A stretch of 35,419 bases of DNA from Rhodoferax sp. (GTDB lineage Bacteria; Pseudomonadota; Gammaproteobacteria; Burkholderiales; Burkholderiaceae_C), in NCBI RefSeq assembly GCF_028714215.1, contig NZ_JAQTMS010000052.1:1-35419 (forward strand). Direction: 5' to 3'. A program made the translations under genes and the position numbers. The notes under the pieces were generated by a model. That model was not told the origin of the DNA. It worked only from the letters and a program-made list of their open reading frames with translations, and did no database searches. Each line of letters starts with the position of its first letter. Position 1 is the stretch's first letter. Positions 24,801 through 31,543 of the stretch are shown here, one piece after another.

Positions 24801-24942
24801 CCAACCGCTGGGTCTGGCGGTGGTCGGCGGCCTGGTGTTTTCGCAGGCCATCACGCTGTTCATCACGCCGGTCATTTACCTGGCCCTCGATCGATTCAGC
24901 GGCAAGGGACCGGTGACGACACCGGAAGTGGCCAGCGTCTGA
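21859..24942 (+). CDS. RND efflux transporter permease, HAE1/AcrB type
   Basis: 1027 residues, standard for the family. It begins NLSEIFIRRPVMTALLNL, the usual first helix, and has two large periplasmic loops and two groups of helices. Proton-relay residues are present: Asp401-Asp402 in GLVVDDAIVVLEN (helix 4) and Lys921 in IVKKNAIMMIDFAL (helix 10). Conserved PSAAVGALATL and FRPIMMTTLAALMGAVPIAIG are also seen. It is a proton-driven inner-membrane exporter of lipophilic or cationic compounds, working with the adaptor just upstream. The substrate cannot be read from sequence. The next gene is convergent, so the operon ends here without an outer-membrane factor. Confidence 0.96.
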   Translation: MNLSEIFIRRPVMTALLNLAVVLAGVIGFRSIPVAALPSYDTPVINVFAALAGANPETMASSVALPLEKQFQTVPGLKTISSVSSLGRTSLTLEFDEGRNVDAAAVDVQAALLRAQRALPIEMTATPAYRKVNPADAPVLLIALTSPSVNPSDLQDYAEHLISPTLTTIDGVAQVSIYGDKRYAVRVRVRPQELAARNMGLDELSAALRAANVNTPVGTFEGAQQTLTLQANRQLKNAADFADLIVSTRGGNPVRLRDVAQVEDSLETLKSWATLNGENSITIAVQRQPGANTVRVVDAVREALPKLQSQMPQSVAMTPVNDRSVSVRAALHDVSLTLLGTIALVVLVIFLFLRRFVATVIPTLSLPVSLIGAVALLWGFSYSLDNISLLGLTLAVGLVVDDAIVVLENIIRHVENGVPPFQAAMRGAREVGFTIIAISSSLIAVFIPIFFMPGVIGLLFHEFAVVVGLAIIVSAFVSLTLVPMLASRFLSDEAHKKPPGALVRFFERGFNALLAAYTRLLDIALRHRKTVLTVAVATFVATAWLMTIIPKGFFPEEDIGQIQVTTEAAEDTSFPAMVILQERVAAVFRGDANVANVSSFNGGSGAQNTGRMFITLKAAGQRQPMAKVIEGLRRKLRDVAGIAVFMRPIQNLQLGGRPSKAQYQYILQSVRADELNGWAVKIQERLRADPIFRDVTSDAQLRGLQAQLKIDRDRANTLGVSIDAIRSTLFSAFGERQVSTIYLPTDSYQVIMEVAPEGKLDEGALDSIYVRSSNGAMVPLASFTTVERTVGPMSINHVGQLQAVTISFNLAPGAALGDATAKIDAARSAIQMPVSVITSYGGDAAVFKSSQGSQAILIIAALLVIYVLLGVLYESYIHPITILAGLPSAAVGALATLMLFGQDLTLIATIGIVLLIGIVKKNAIMMIDFALDAQRHQGMTPAMAIREACILRFRPIMMTTLAALMGAVPIAIGIGAGAELRQPLGLAVVGGLVFSQAITLFITPVIYLALDRFSGKGPVTTPEVASV

Positions 24943-24974
24943 GGGTCAGGCCGTTCCACCGGCTGAGCGGCGCT

Positions 24975-25508
24975 TTACGCCGGAATCAGAGAGAACACCG
25001 AGGCGGCAACCGAGTTGCCGTGGATCAGCAGACGATTGCGGGCCACGCACTCCAGCATGGCCCCCGACTTCTGCGCCACCCCGAAGCTGGGCTCATTTCC
25101 GAGCGCGACGACGATCTCGACGCGCTGGAGTTCCAGCGCCTTGAAGGCATGGTCCGCCAGGGCACGCACGCAGCGCGCAGCGATACCCTGCCGGTGTCTT
25201 GACTGCCGCACCCAATAGCCAAGGTTGCAATACGCATGTTGCAGGTTGATTTGATTGAGCCCGGCGCCGCCCAGGAATTCGGAAGTCTGCTCGTCGAAGA
25301 TGCCGAATTCATGCGCCGTGCCGGCGCTGGCGCCGCTGCGACAGACTTCAAACCAGCCCAGGGCATCCGGCAGCGTGTAGTTGGCGTGGCACCAGGGCAT
25401 CCAGCGGCCAACGGTCAGCGCCGACTCGCGGACCGCGGTTGTGAAGGCAGACGCATCGCTGTCTTCGAAGGGGCGCAACAGGAGACCTTCGTGGCGGAGT
25501 TGTAGCAT
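24975..25508 (-). CDS. GNAT family N-acetyltransferase, RimJ/RimL-like
   Basis: 177 residues. It starts LQLRHEGLLLRPFEDSDASAF, the usual opening of the ribosomal-protein-acetyltransferase-like group, includes GLNQINLQHAYCNLGYWV, and has the acetyl-CoA loop QSRHRQGIAARCVRALADHAF. The C-terminal VALGNEPSFGVAQKSGAMLE matches the late beta-bulge region (usually N..S..va.k.GF). The acceptor is unknown; family members acetylate protein N-termini, small amines or toxins. It is the last gene of the long minus-strand run and begins 17 bases after the preceding acetyltransferase gene. No ribosome site is obvious, so coupling to the upstream gene is possible. Confidence 0.88.
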   Translation of the reverse strand: MLQLRHEGLLLRPFEDSDASAFTTAVRESALTVGRWMPWCHANYTLPDALGWFEVCRSGASAGTAHEFGIFDEQTSEFLGGAGLNQINLQHAYCNLGYWVRQSRHRQGIAARCVRALADHAFKALELQRVEIVVALGNEPSFGVAQKSGAMLECVARNRLLIHGNSVAASVFSLIPA

Positions 25509-25525
25509 GCGAATGGTTAAGTGGG

Positions 25526-25951
25526 TCAGGCCGCGCGGTAGGCATTGGGAACATGGATTTCCATCATCCGATCCGGCGTCGCGAGCGGCTTGAAGCCGTG
25601 CTTGGCGTAAAGACCGTGCGCGTCGCGCGTCGCCAGCAACATGCGGCGCAGTCCTTGTAGCTCCGGGTGCTGCTTCACCGCTACCATCATCCGGTGCGCC
25701 AGGCCTTTGCCGCGATGCGCCTCAAGGACATAGACATCCGCCAGGTAGGCGAAAGTGGCCTTATCGGAAACAACTCTGGCGAAAGCCACTTGCTGCCCGG
25801 CGTGAAAAACGCCGAAGCAGATCGAGTTGGCGATGGCGCGCTCCACCACCGCTCTGGGAATGCCTGGCGACCAATAGCTTTGCGTCAGAAACGCGTGAAT
25901 GGCGGACAGATCGAGACGCGATCGTTCGGAAGTGACTTCGTAGGCTGACAT
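25526..25951 (-). CDS. GNAT family N-acetyltransferase
   Basis: 141 residues from the ATG at 25951. The sequence ITP-like start is replaced by SLDL-type strands, then an AHRGKGLAHRMMVAVKQH acetyl-CoA loop (motif A) and ATRDAHGLYAKHGFKPLATPDRMMEI, which is the standard last helix and strand. FLTQSYWSPGIPRAVVERAIANSICFGVF is a pattern shared by many short stand-alone bacterial GNATs of unknown target. It starts 19 bases after the alpha/beta hydrolase stop, so it may belong to the same transcript as the peptide-hydrolase genes. A role in acetylating a released amino compound is possible but unsupported. Confidence 0.88.
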   Translation of the reverse strand: MSAYEVTSERSRLDLSAIHAFLTQSYWSPGIPRAVVERAIANSICFGVFHAGQQVAFARVVSDKATFAYLADVYVLEAHRGKGLAHRMMVAVKQHPELQGLRRMLLATRDAHGLYAKHGFKPLATPDRMMEIHVPNAYRAA

Positions 25952-25970
25952 GCGGCAATTTTGCCCGAAT

Positions 25971-26903
25971 TCACCTCGCCCCCGACACCTGGTGCGCCAG
26001 GGCGGCGATCTCGCGGGCGGCGACGGCCGCGAATTGCGGGTGCAACACCAGGCCCATGTGGTCGGCCCCGTCGACGGCCAGCAGACGGCTGCGCGAAGAC
26101 AGCGTGGCGGCGTCGCTCTGGAACCGGCGCCAGCGCTCCAGCAACTGGGCAGCATCCATTCCGGGTATCGCGGCGACCACCGGTGCCCACAGCACGGTCA
26201 GCGGCAGATCGCCCAGATCGCCGGCTTGCTCAGCCTGCTGGGCGCTGGCCGCAAAACTTTGCCACTCCAGCATCGTCGCGTCGACCATGCTCTCGCGCGC
26301 CAGCGCGGCCAGTTGTGCCGGCACTTCGGGCAGGTCGGAGAAGATCTGCATCAGCAACGCCAGTTCGCCGGGCACTTCACCGCCAGTCTGGTAGCGGTGA
26401 AGTGCGCCGCGCAGATGAGCCTCGAAGCCTGGCGGCGGACTTGACAGCGCCGGCTCCAGACGCTGCTCCGGATGGCTGCCGTCCAGCAGCACCACACCGG
26501 CCACCTGCTGCGGATAGCGCTTGGCAAAGACCCGCACGATCAGCGCCCCCAGCGAGTGGCCCACCAGCAACAGCGGACCGGCAACGCCGGCGGCAGCCAG
26601 CAAACCCTGCAGGCGCCCGGCGGCAGTGACAGCGTCGGCCGGCGCCGGCGCCGGATCGCTCCAACCGAGGCCCGCACGGTCGTAGCTGCAAACATCGAAT
26701 TGACCGGACAGCGCGCGCTGCAAACGGGCATAGATTGGCGATGCGCAACCCAGGCCGGCTTCAATCACAATGGTTGGTCGTCGCCCCGCACCAGGTCCAG
26801 CGGCGGGTGCTGCGCTGCGCTGCAGGTGCAGGCGCAGGCCGCCGACATCGAAGCGCCGGCCCGGCGGCGGCATGGGACTTGTGCTTGAGGTTGCAGCGTT
26901 CAT
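25971..26903 (-). CDS. Alpha/beta hydrolase
   Basis: 310 residues from the ATG at 26903, preceded by GGAG five bases upstream and overlapping the peptidase stop codon (ATGA). No signal peptide is seen, so it is probably cytoplasmic. The fold is shown by RRPTIVIEAGLG (oxyanion-side strand), DVCSYDRAGLGWSDPAP, and the nucleophile elbow VGHSLGAL with Ser117. The catalytic histidine is in VDGADHMGLVLHP near the C-terminus. The set resembles proline iminopeptidase-, esterase- and haloalkane dehalogenase-like families. Sharing a coupled operon with an M81 peptidase and a D-aminopeptidase-like enzyme, it most likely cuts an ester or amide of the same substrate. Confidence 0.92.
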   Translation of the reverse strand: MNAATSSTSPMPPPGRRFDVGGLRLHLQRSAAPAAGPGAGRRPTIVIEAGLGCASPIYARLQRALSGQFDVCSYDRAGLGWSDPAPAPADAVTAAGRLQGLLAAAGVAGPLLLVGHSLGALIVRVFAKRYPQQVAGVVLLDGSHPEQRLEPALSSPPPGFEAHLRGALHRYQTGGEVPGELALLMQIFSDLPEVPAQLAALARESMVDATMLEWQSFAASAQQAEQAGDLGDLPLTVLWAPVVAAIPGMDAAQLLERWRRFQSDAATLSSRSRLLAVDGADHMGLVLHPQFAAVAAREIAALAHQVSGAR

Positions 26904-28426
26904 GCTTGCTCCGCGAGGCAAGCGCAACCCTGCTGCGCCGCCTCGCCGAAACCATGCGGATCGGGCACGCGCGGCCAGTAATCGAGACTGCGCCGGCGAT
27001 AGGGGATGCTGGCAAACGACATGGCGATGGCGCCCGGCGTGTCGACGTACAGCACGGCGCGTGCCATGGGCGCGAACTGGGCATGGAAGTGCTGGGTCGA
27101 CTTGACCACCACGAGCTGCTTGTCCGCCAGCGCGATTCCCAGGCCGGTAAAGGCGCTGGTGCTGAACACCTGGCTGCGCACGCTGGCCAGCACCAGGTCG
27201 ACGCCCTGCCCCCATTGCAGCCAGACGCCGGTACCCAGCGGTGCGCGCTCATCACCCGAGTTCAGACCTATCTGGAAGAAGTCCTCACTGAGCGCACGAA
27301 CGGTGACCGACAGATCCAGCGGATCGCCGGAGGCCGGTCCGAACTTGCCGCCCAGACGCAGAGCTATGCGAGCGCCGACCCCGGCGTCACGACAGATCTG
27401 GATCGCCCCCAAATCCCACAGCAAGCCCAAGGCCACATTGCCGATGCCGCGCTCGACGATGCGCCTGAGGATGAAGGTGCTGTCGCCCATGGCGCCGCCA
27501 CCTGGGTTGTCGGCGGTATCGGCCAGCACCACCGGGCCGCGTCCGGGCTGGCTAGAGAGCCGCAGCGCCGTATCAAGCGCCTCGTCCACCGCCAGTTGGT
27601 CCGACCCGATGCGCTCGCGCAAGTCCCAAAACTGGCGGCCGAGTTGCGCGGCAAGTTTTTGCGCCAGCGGCAGATCACCATCCGCCACTACCCACAGCTT
27701 GGCGCCCGCCTCCGGCACGTCGCCCCACGGAAAGCCGTGACCCAGCGACACCGACAGCACGCCCGGCAACTTCTCGCACGCCTGCAACTGCCGCACGAAG
27801 CCCTGCATGGGCTCGCGCGTGGTATGCCACAGACCCACCATCTTGCAATCGAACATGGCAGTCACCGGCCGCACGCGCCCCAGCGCCGCGTCGGCAACAA
27901 TGCGGTAGAGTTCGTACAGCCGCGTCATGGCGTCGACGTGCGGATACTCCTTGAAGGCAATGATGACGTCGGCCGCGTCGCACATGCGCCGCGTCATATG
28001 GCAGTGCAGATCGAGTTCGACCCCGATCGGCACACGCGGGCCGACGATCTCGCGCACGCGCGCCAGCAGGTCGCCCTCGCAGTCGTCGTAGCCATCGGCC
28101 ACCATGGCGCCATGCAGCAACAGGATCACCGCATCAATGGGCGCTGCCGCGCGCAGGTCTTCCAGAATTTCGTCGCGCAAAGTTTCATAAACGGCACGCA
28201 CCGTGCGCCCCAGCGGTTGCGCGAAAGCGGTGACGCTCTCGATCAACTGGTGACCCTCGGCCTCGCAACGCTGGCGCAACAGCCGCGTCGCCAGGCCCAG
28301 GCCTTGCGGTGCCTGCCCACTGGCATCGCCGCGAAACAAGCCGTATTCCTTGAAGCCGCTCCAACCGGTGGGCGCCGGCGCGAAAGTGTTGGTCTCGGTG
28401 GCGAGATAGGCGGTGAAGAACTTCAC
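26900..28426 (-). CDS. M81 family metallopeptidase (MlrC-like)
   Basis: 508 residues from a GTG at 28426, with a strong GAGGAGG site seven bases upstream; this start overlaps the stop of the serine hydrolase gene. The N-terminal FFTAYLATETNTFAP with Glu11 is the family's opening. Probable zinc ligands are Asp139 and His141 in ELDLHCHMT and His163 in FKEYPHVD, with His105 in LLLHGAMVADGYDDCEGD close by. The C-terminal half has DTADNPGGGAMGDST, typical of the MlrC C-terminal domain. MlrC of microcystin-degrading sphingomonads cuts the tetrapeptide and Adda part of linearised toxin; other M81 proteins act on unknown peptides or amides. No signal peptide, so cytoplasmic action is expected. Confidence 0.93.
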   Translation of the reverse strand: MKFFTAYLATETNTFAPAPTGWSGFKEYGLFRGDASGQAPQGLGLATRLLRQRCEAEGHQLIESVTAFAQPLGRTVRAVYETLRDEILEDLRAAAPIDAVILLLHGAMVADGYDDCEGDLLARVREIVGPRVPIGVELDLHCHMTRRMCDAADVIIAFKEYPHVDAMTRLYELYRIVADAALGRVRPVTAMFDCKMVGLWHTTREPMQGFVRQLQACEKLPGVLSVSLGHGFPWGDVPEAGAKLWVVADGDLPLAQKLAAQLGRQFWDLRERIGSDQLAVDEALDTALRLSSQPGRGPVVLADTADNPGGGAMGDSTFILRRIVERGIGNVALGLLWDLGAIQICRDAGVGARIALRLGGKFGPASGDPLDLSVTVRALSEDFFQIGLNSGDERAPLGTGVWLQWGQGVDLVLASVRSQVFSTSAFTGLGIALADKQLVVVKSTQHFHAQFAPMARAVLYVDTPGAIAMSFASIPYRRRSLDYWPRVPDPHGFGEAAQQGCACLAEQA

Positions 28427-30105
28427 GGCTGGCCCTCCTCGCGCACCAAGCGCAGGTGCCGGGTGCGCACAGTGTCCAGGCGCAGACCCACCACGCGCCC
28501 GTCGGCGCGCTCGACATTCAGCACGCCGCGCACTACGGCGGACAGCAGCGGATCGGCCGAGCACCAGGCCAGCACCTCGCTGGACAGGGCTTCCAGCCGC
28601 AACGTGTGGCGGCCACCGCTGCCGAGGATGCGCAAATACAGCGCGCCGCCTTCGAGGTCTAGGCGTGCGCTGGCATCGAGGTCGGGCACGCGGTAGACGC
28701 CGACCAGTTGCGCCGCCAACTCAGATACGGCTGGCGCAGCGTCCGGCAGCGCCATGAAGTGATGCGGGTGCCCGCCCTCCTTCACCGTCAGCGTTGCCGG
28801 CGGCTGCGCATCCGGTCCCTGCGGCAGCGCGATTTCGATCGGGCCGATCGGCAAGTCCTCGACACCCAGGCGCAGACCGCCAGCGGCGTCTCGCAGCGGC
28901 ACTGGCTGGCTGTTCAGCCAGCTCAGGCCCAGCTTGCCGGCGGCGTCGGAAAAACCGATCACCAGGCCCGTCAGCGGCGCGTGGTAGCGCCGGCCCAGCA
29001 GCGCCGGCCGGACCGTCGCCGCGACGCGTTCCTCGACCGGCTCGGCCAGTGCATCGCCCAGCAGCGCGTCGACGATCCTGAAACCCAGCGCAATGGGCGC
29101 CACTGGCGCACCGTTGGTCATCAGCACCAGGTCCAGGCGCAGCGAAGGTAGCGTCAGCATCTGCGCCGTGCCGCCCACCACGCCGCCGGCATGGTGCAGC
29201 ACCTCCACCCCGCGGTAGTGGTGGCGCATCAGGCCCAGGCCGTAGCCGGTAGCGGTACCGCTGGACAGCACGCCCGGTGTCATCATTTGCGACCAGCTTT
29301 CGTCGCTGCCGACCAGGCGCTGACCGGCCCCGCGCAAATGCGCCAGCCAGCGCAGCATGTCGTCCGCGGTCGAGACGATGGCCCCTTCGCCCCGCAGTTC
29401 CTCGGACGGAAAAATGCCGTGCCGCCAGCCGCCGTCGGGGCGCGGCAGATAGAGCGAGGCGACACCGGCGTGCACGTCGAGATCGCTGGGCAGCGACGCG
29501 GTGTCGTGCATGCCCAGCGGCGCCAGGATGCGTTGCGTCAGGAACTCTTCGTAACCGACGCCACTGACACGCTCTATCACCTGTGTCAGCAGGTGGTAGC
29601 CGCCGTTGCTGTAGATCATGCGGCTGCCGGATTCGAAGTTCAGCTCGCTCTGGCGCGCCAGCAAAGCGAGCGCCGAGCCGCGCGGCTGGATCGCCGCGCC
29701 ATGGGCGATGAACGACAGATCGATGTGGCAGCGCCAGCCGCTCGTGTGGTTCATCAACTGGCGCAGCGTCGGGCCGGCGCCCAGCAGCGGAAGTTCGGGC
29801 AGGTGCTGGCGCAGCGGATCGTCAAGCGACAGCTTGCCGTCCTGCGCCAGCAGCAAGGTCGCCAGCGCCGCGAAGTGCTTGCTGGTGGAGCCGATGCGCA
29901 TGCGCGTGCGGGGCGTATTGATGACGCCGTGCTCGATGCTGGCCAGACCGAAGGCGCGGCGGTACAAGGTCTGGCCGTCGCGCGCAACGCCCACCACCAG
30001 GCCCGGCGCGTCGCTGCGGTTGAAGGGTTGCAGCAAGGCGTCCAGCGCCGCAGTCGCAGTGCGAGTCCGGTCGGTGGAACTGGAAGATTCTGAAGGTGTA
30101 GTCAT
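28423..30105 (-). CDS. Class C beta-lactamase-fold serine hydrolase, D-aminopeptidase-like
   Basis: 560 residues from the ATG at 30105. The catalytic domain spans about 20-370: Ser73-Thr-Ser-Lys76 (SxxK), Tyr166-Ser-Asn168 (YxN) and His306-Ala-Gly308, an HxG third motif in place of KTG. The HxG form and about 190 additional C-terminal residues rich in beta strands match D-aminopeptidase/DmpA-neighbour enzymes of Ochrobactrum (class C core plus two barrel domains) better than resistance beta-lactamases. There is no signal peptide, so it should act in the cytoplasm on an imported peptide. MlrB of the microcystin pathway belongs to the same superfamily. Coupled by overlap to the M81 gene and 16 bases after the MFS gene. 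Confidence 0.92.
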   Translation of the reverse strand: MTTPSESSSSTDRTRTATAALDALLQPFNRSDAPGLVVGVARDGQTLYRRAFGLASIEHGVINTPRTRMRIGSTSKHFAALATLLLAQDGKLSLDDPLRQHLPELPLLGAGPTLRQLMNHTSGWRCHIDLSFIAHGAAIQPRGSALALLARQSELNFESGSRMIYSNGGYHLLTQVIERVSGVGYEEFLTQRILAPLGMHDTASLPSDLDVHAGVASLYLPRPDGGWRHGIFPSEELRGEGAIVSTADDMLRWLAHLRGAGQRLVGSDESWSQMMTPGVLSSGTATGYGLGLMRHHYRGVEVLHHAGGVVGGTAQMLTLPSLRLDLVLMTNGAPVAPIALGFRIVDALLGDALAEPVEERVAATVRPALLGRRYHAPLTGLVIGFSDAAGKLGLSWLNSQPVPLRDAAGGLRLGVEDLPIGPIEIALPQGPDAQPPATLTVKEGGHPHHFMALPDAAPAVSELAAQLVGVYRVPDLDASARLDLEGGALYLRILGSGGRHTLRLEALSSEVLAWCSADPLLSAVVRGVLNVERADGRVVGLRLDTVRTRHLRLVREEGQP

Positions 30106-30121
30106 GCAGCAGCGCAGTGAG

Positions 30122-31543
30122 TCAGGGATCGGTTGAGTGAGATTGCATCGCCTGCACCAGGCGGACGAAGGCGTTTTCGCAGCGGCGCAGAACCATCGCG
30201 CCGACAGCACCACCAGCCACGGTGATAAGTGCCAAGGCCCAGGCCAGCCCGTTCGGAACGCTCTTCAAGGCATCGGACAAGCCGCCCACCAGCAGCGGGC
30301 CCAGCACCGCGAACGGCATCGCGGCCACCGTCAGCGTGGCAATGATGCGGGAGCGCAAATGCGGCGCGCTGACGTCTTGCAGAACGTTCGGTATCACCAC
30401 CGTGCCGGCGATCAGCGGCACCACGATCAACGCCAGCAGTACGAAGACATCGTTGGCCGAGCGCACCAGCACCAGCGGCAGCGACAACAACGCCGCCGTC
30501 AGATTGGCCAGCAGCACGACGCGCACCGGAGCCGCCACACCGATACGCCGCTGCGCGAATCGCAGCGCCACGGCCCCCAGCACCGCACCGACGATGGTGC
30601 CGGCCAGCAGCGCCAGGCCCATGCCCTGCCCCAATTGCGCCGGTGTGGCGCCGAATTGGCGCGCCGCCAGAATCGGCACCCAGGTGTAGACCGCCAGCAG
30701 GCCGACATTGGCGACACCGATGCCGGCCACCAGGCCCGCCAGCGTGCGCCAATGCGCTGCCATGTAATGGCGGTAGCTCAAAAGCCCGGTCGAGTCCTGG
30801 CGGGCCGGCACCAGGCCGCCTGGCGCGGTCACAGCGGCACGCCCCGCCCCGCCGCCGATGAACAACACCAGCAGGGCCACCAGCGGCCCGGGCAGCGCCA
30901 TGGCGAAAAAACCCAGGCGCCAACTCTCGAGTGCCTGCAGCGCCGGCGGCAGCAGCGGCCGCGCTTGTTCCACCAGCCCCAGAACGGCGCCGCCCAGCAT
31001 GGTTCCCAAGGCGCCGCCGGCGATCGAAACGAAGGCGAACAAGGTATTGGCCAGCGCGCGCTGGCTGCGCGCAAACATCTGGGGGATCAGGCTGTAAACG
31101 ATGGGCGCCAGACCGGCCTCGCCAACGCCCAACCCGATGGAGGCCACAAACAGCATGGCGTAGCTGTGGGCCGTGCCGCGCATGGCGGTGGCGGCGCTCC
31201 ACAGCAGCACGCAAGCCGCCAGCACCAGCCGCCGGTCGAAGCGATCCCCCAACCAACCCAGCGGCAAGGTGGCAATGCCGGCGAACAGCGCAAAGCCGGC
31301 GCCTTGCAGCAGGCCCAACTGGGTATCGGACAAGCCCATGGATTGGCGCACCGGTTCCGCCAGCAGGCTGAACACCATCCGGTCGACCCAGCCCAGGACC
31401 GCCGCCAGAATCAGCACCGCCAGGCCCAGCCAGGCGCCGGCCAGGGCGCCGCGCCGCGGCGACGGCGACGACGACGACGGCAGCGCCGCGGCCAGCCCGT
31501 CGCCGGGCTCCGGGCCTGCTGCGGAAACCACGCTCAAGCCCAT
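30122..31543 (-). CDS. MFS transporter, Spinster-like
   Basis: 473 residues from the ATG at 31543, which overlaps the receptor stop codon (TGATG); the open frame extends further upstream but only as an antisense-like shadow of the receptor. About twelve membrane helices are visible. Helix 1-2 has LGWVDRMVFSLLAEPVRQSMGLSD followed by QLGLLQGAGFALF and the loop LGWLGDRFDRR, the MFS signature motif A, in the form typical of Spinster-like carriers. Placed directly after the TonB receptor and before three hydrolases, it is best read as the inner-membrane importer of the receptor's cargo, although export of products cannot be excluded. It plays the place of MlrD in microcystin loci. Confidence 0.92.
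   Translation of the reverse strand: MGLSVVSAAGPEPGDGLAAALPSSSSPSPRRGALAGAWLGLAVLILAAVLGWVDRMVFSLLAEPVRQSMGLSDTQLGLLQGAGFALFAGIATLPLGWLGDRFDRRLVLAACVLLWSAATAMRGTAHSYAMLFVASIGLGVGEAGLAPIVYSLIPQMFARSQRALANTLFAFVSIAGGALGTMLGGAVLGLVEQARPLLPPALQALESWRLGFFAMALPGPLVALLVLFIGGGAGRAAVTAPGGLVPARQDSTGLLSYRHYMAAHWRTLAGLVAGIGVANVGLLAVYTWVPILAARQFGATPAQLGQGMGLALLAGTIVGAVLGAVALRFAQRRIGVAAPVRVVLLANLTAALLSLPLVLVRSANDVFVLLALIVVPLIAGTVVIPNVLQDVSAPHLRSRIIATLTVAAMPFAVLGPLLVGGLSDALKSVPNGLAWALALITVAGGAVGAMVLRRCENAFVRLVQAMQSHSTDP

Noticed and set aside
26904..27215. N-terminal extension of the alpha/beta hydrolase frame
   Set aside because: It lies inside the M81 gene and is low-complexity; the ATG at 26903 has a ribosome site and starts a proper hydrolase fold.
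28423..30105. Reading the serine hydrolase as an antibiotic-resistance beta-lactamase
   Set aside because: No signal peptide, HxG instead of KTG, and a long extra C-terminal part; the operon context is peptide catabolism.
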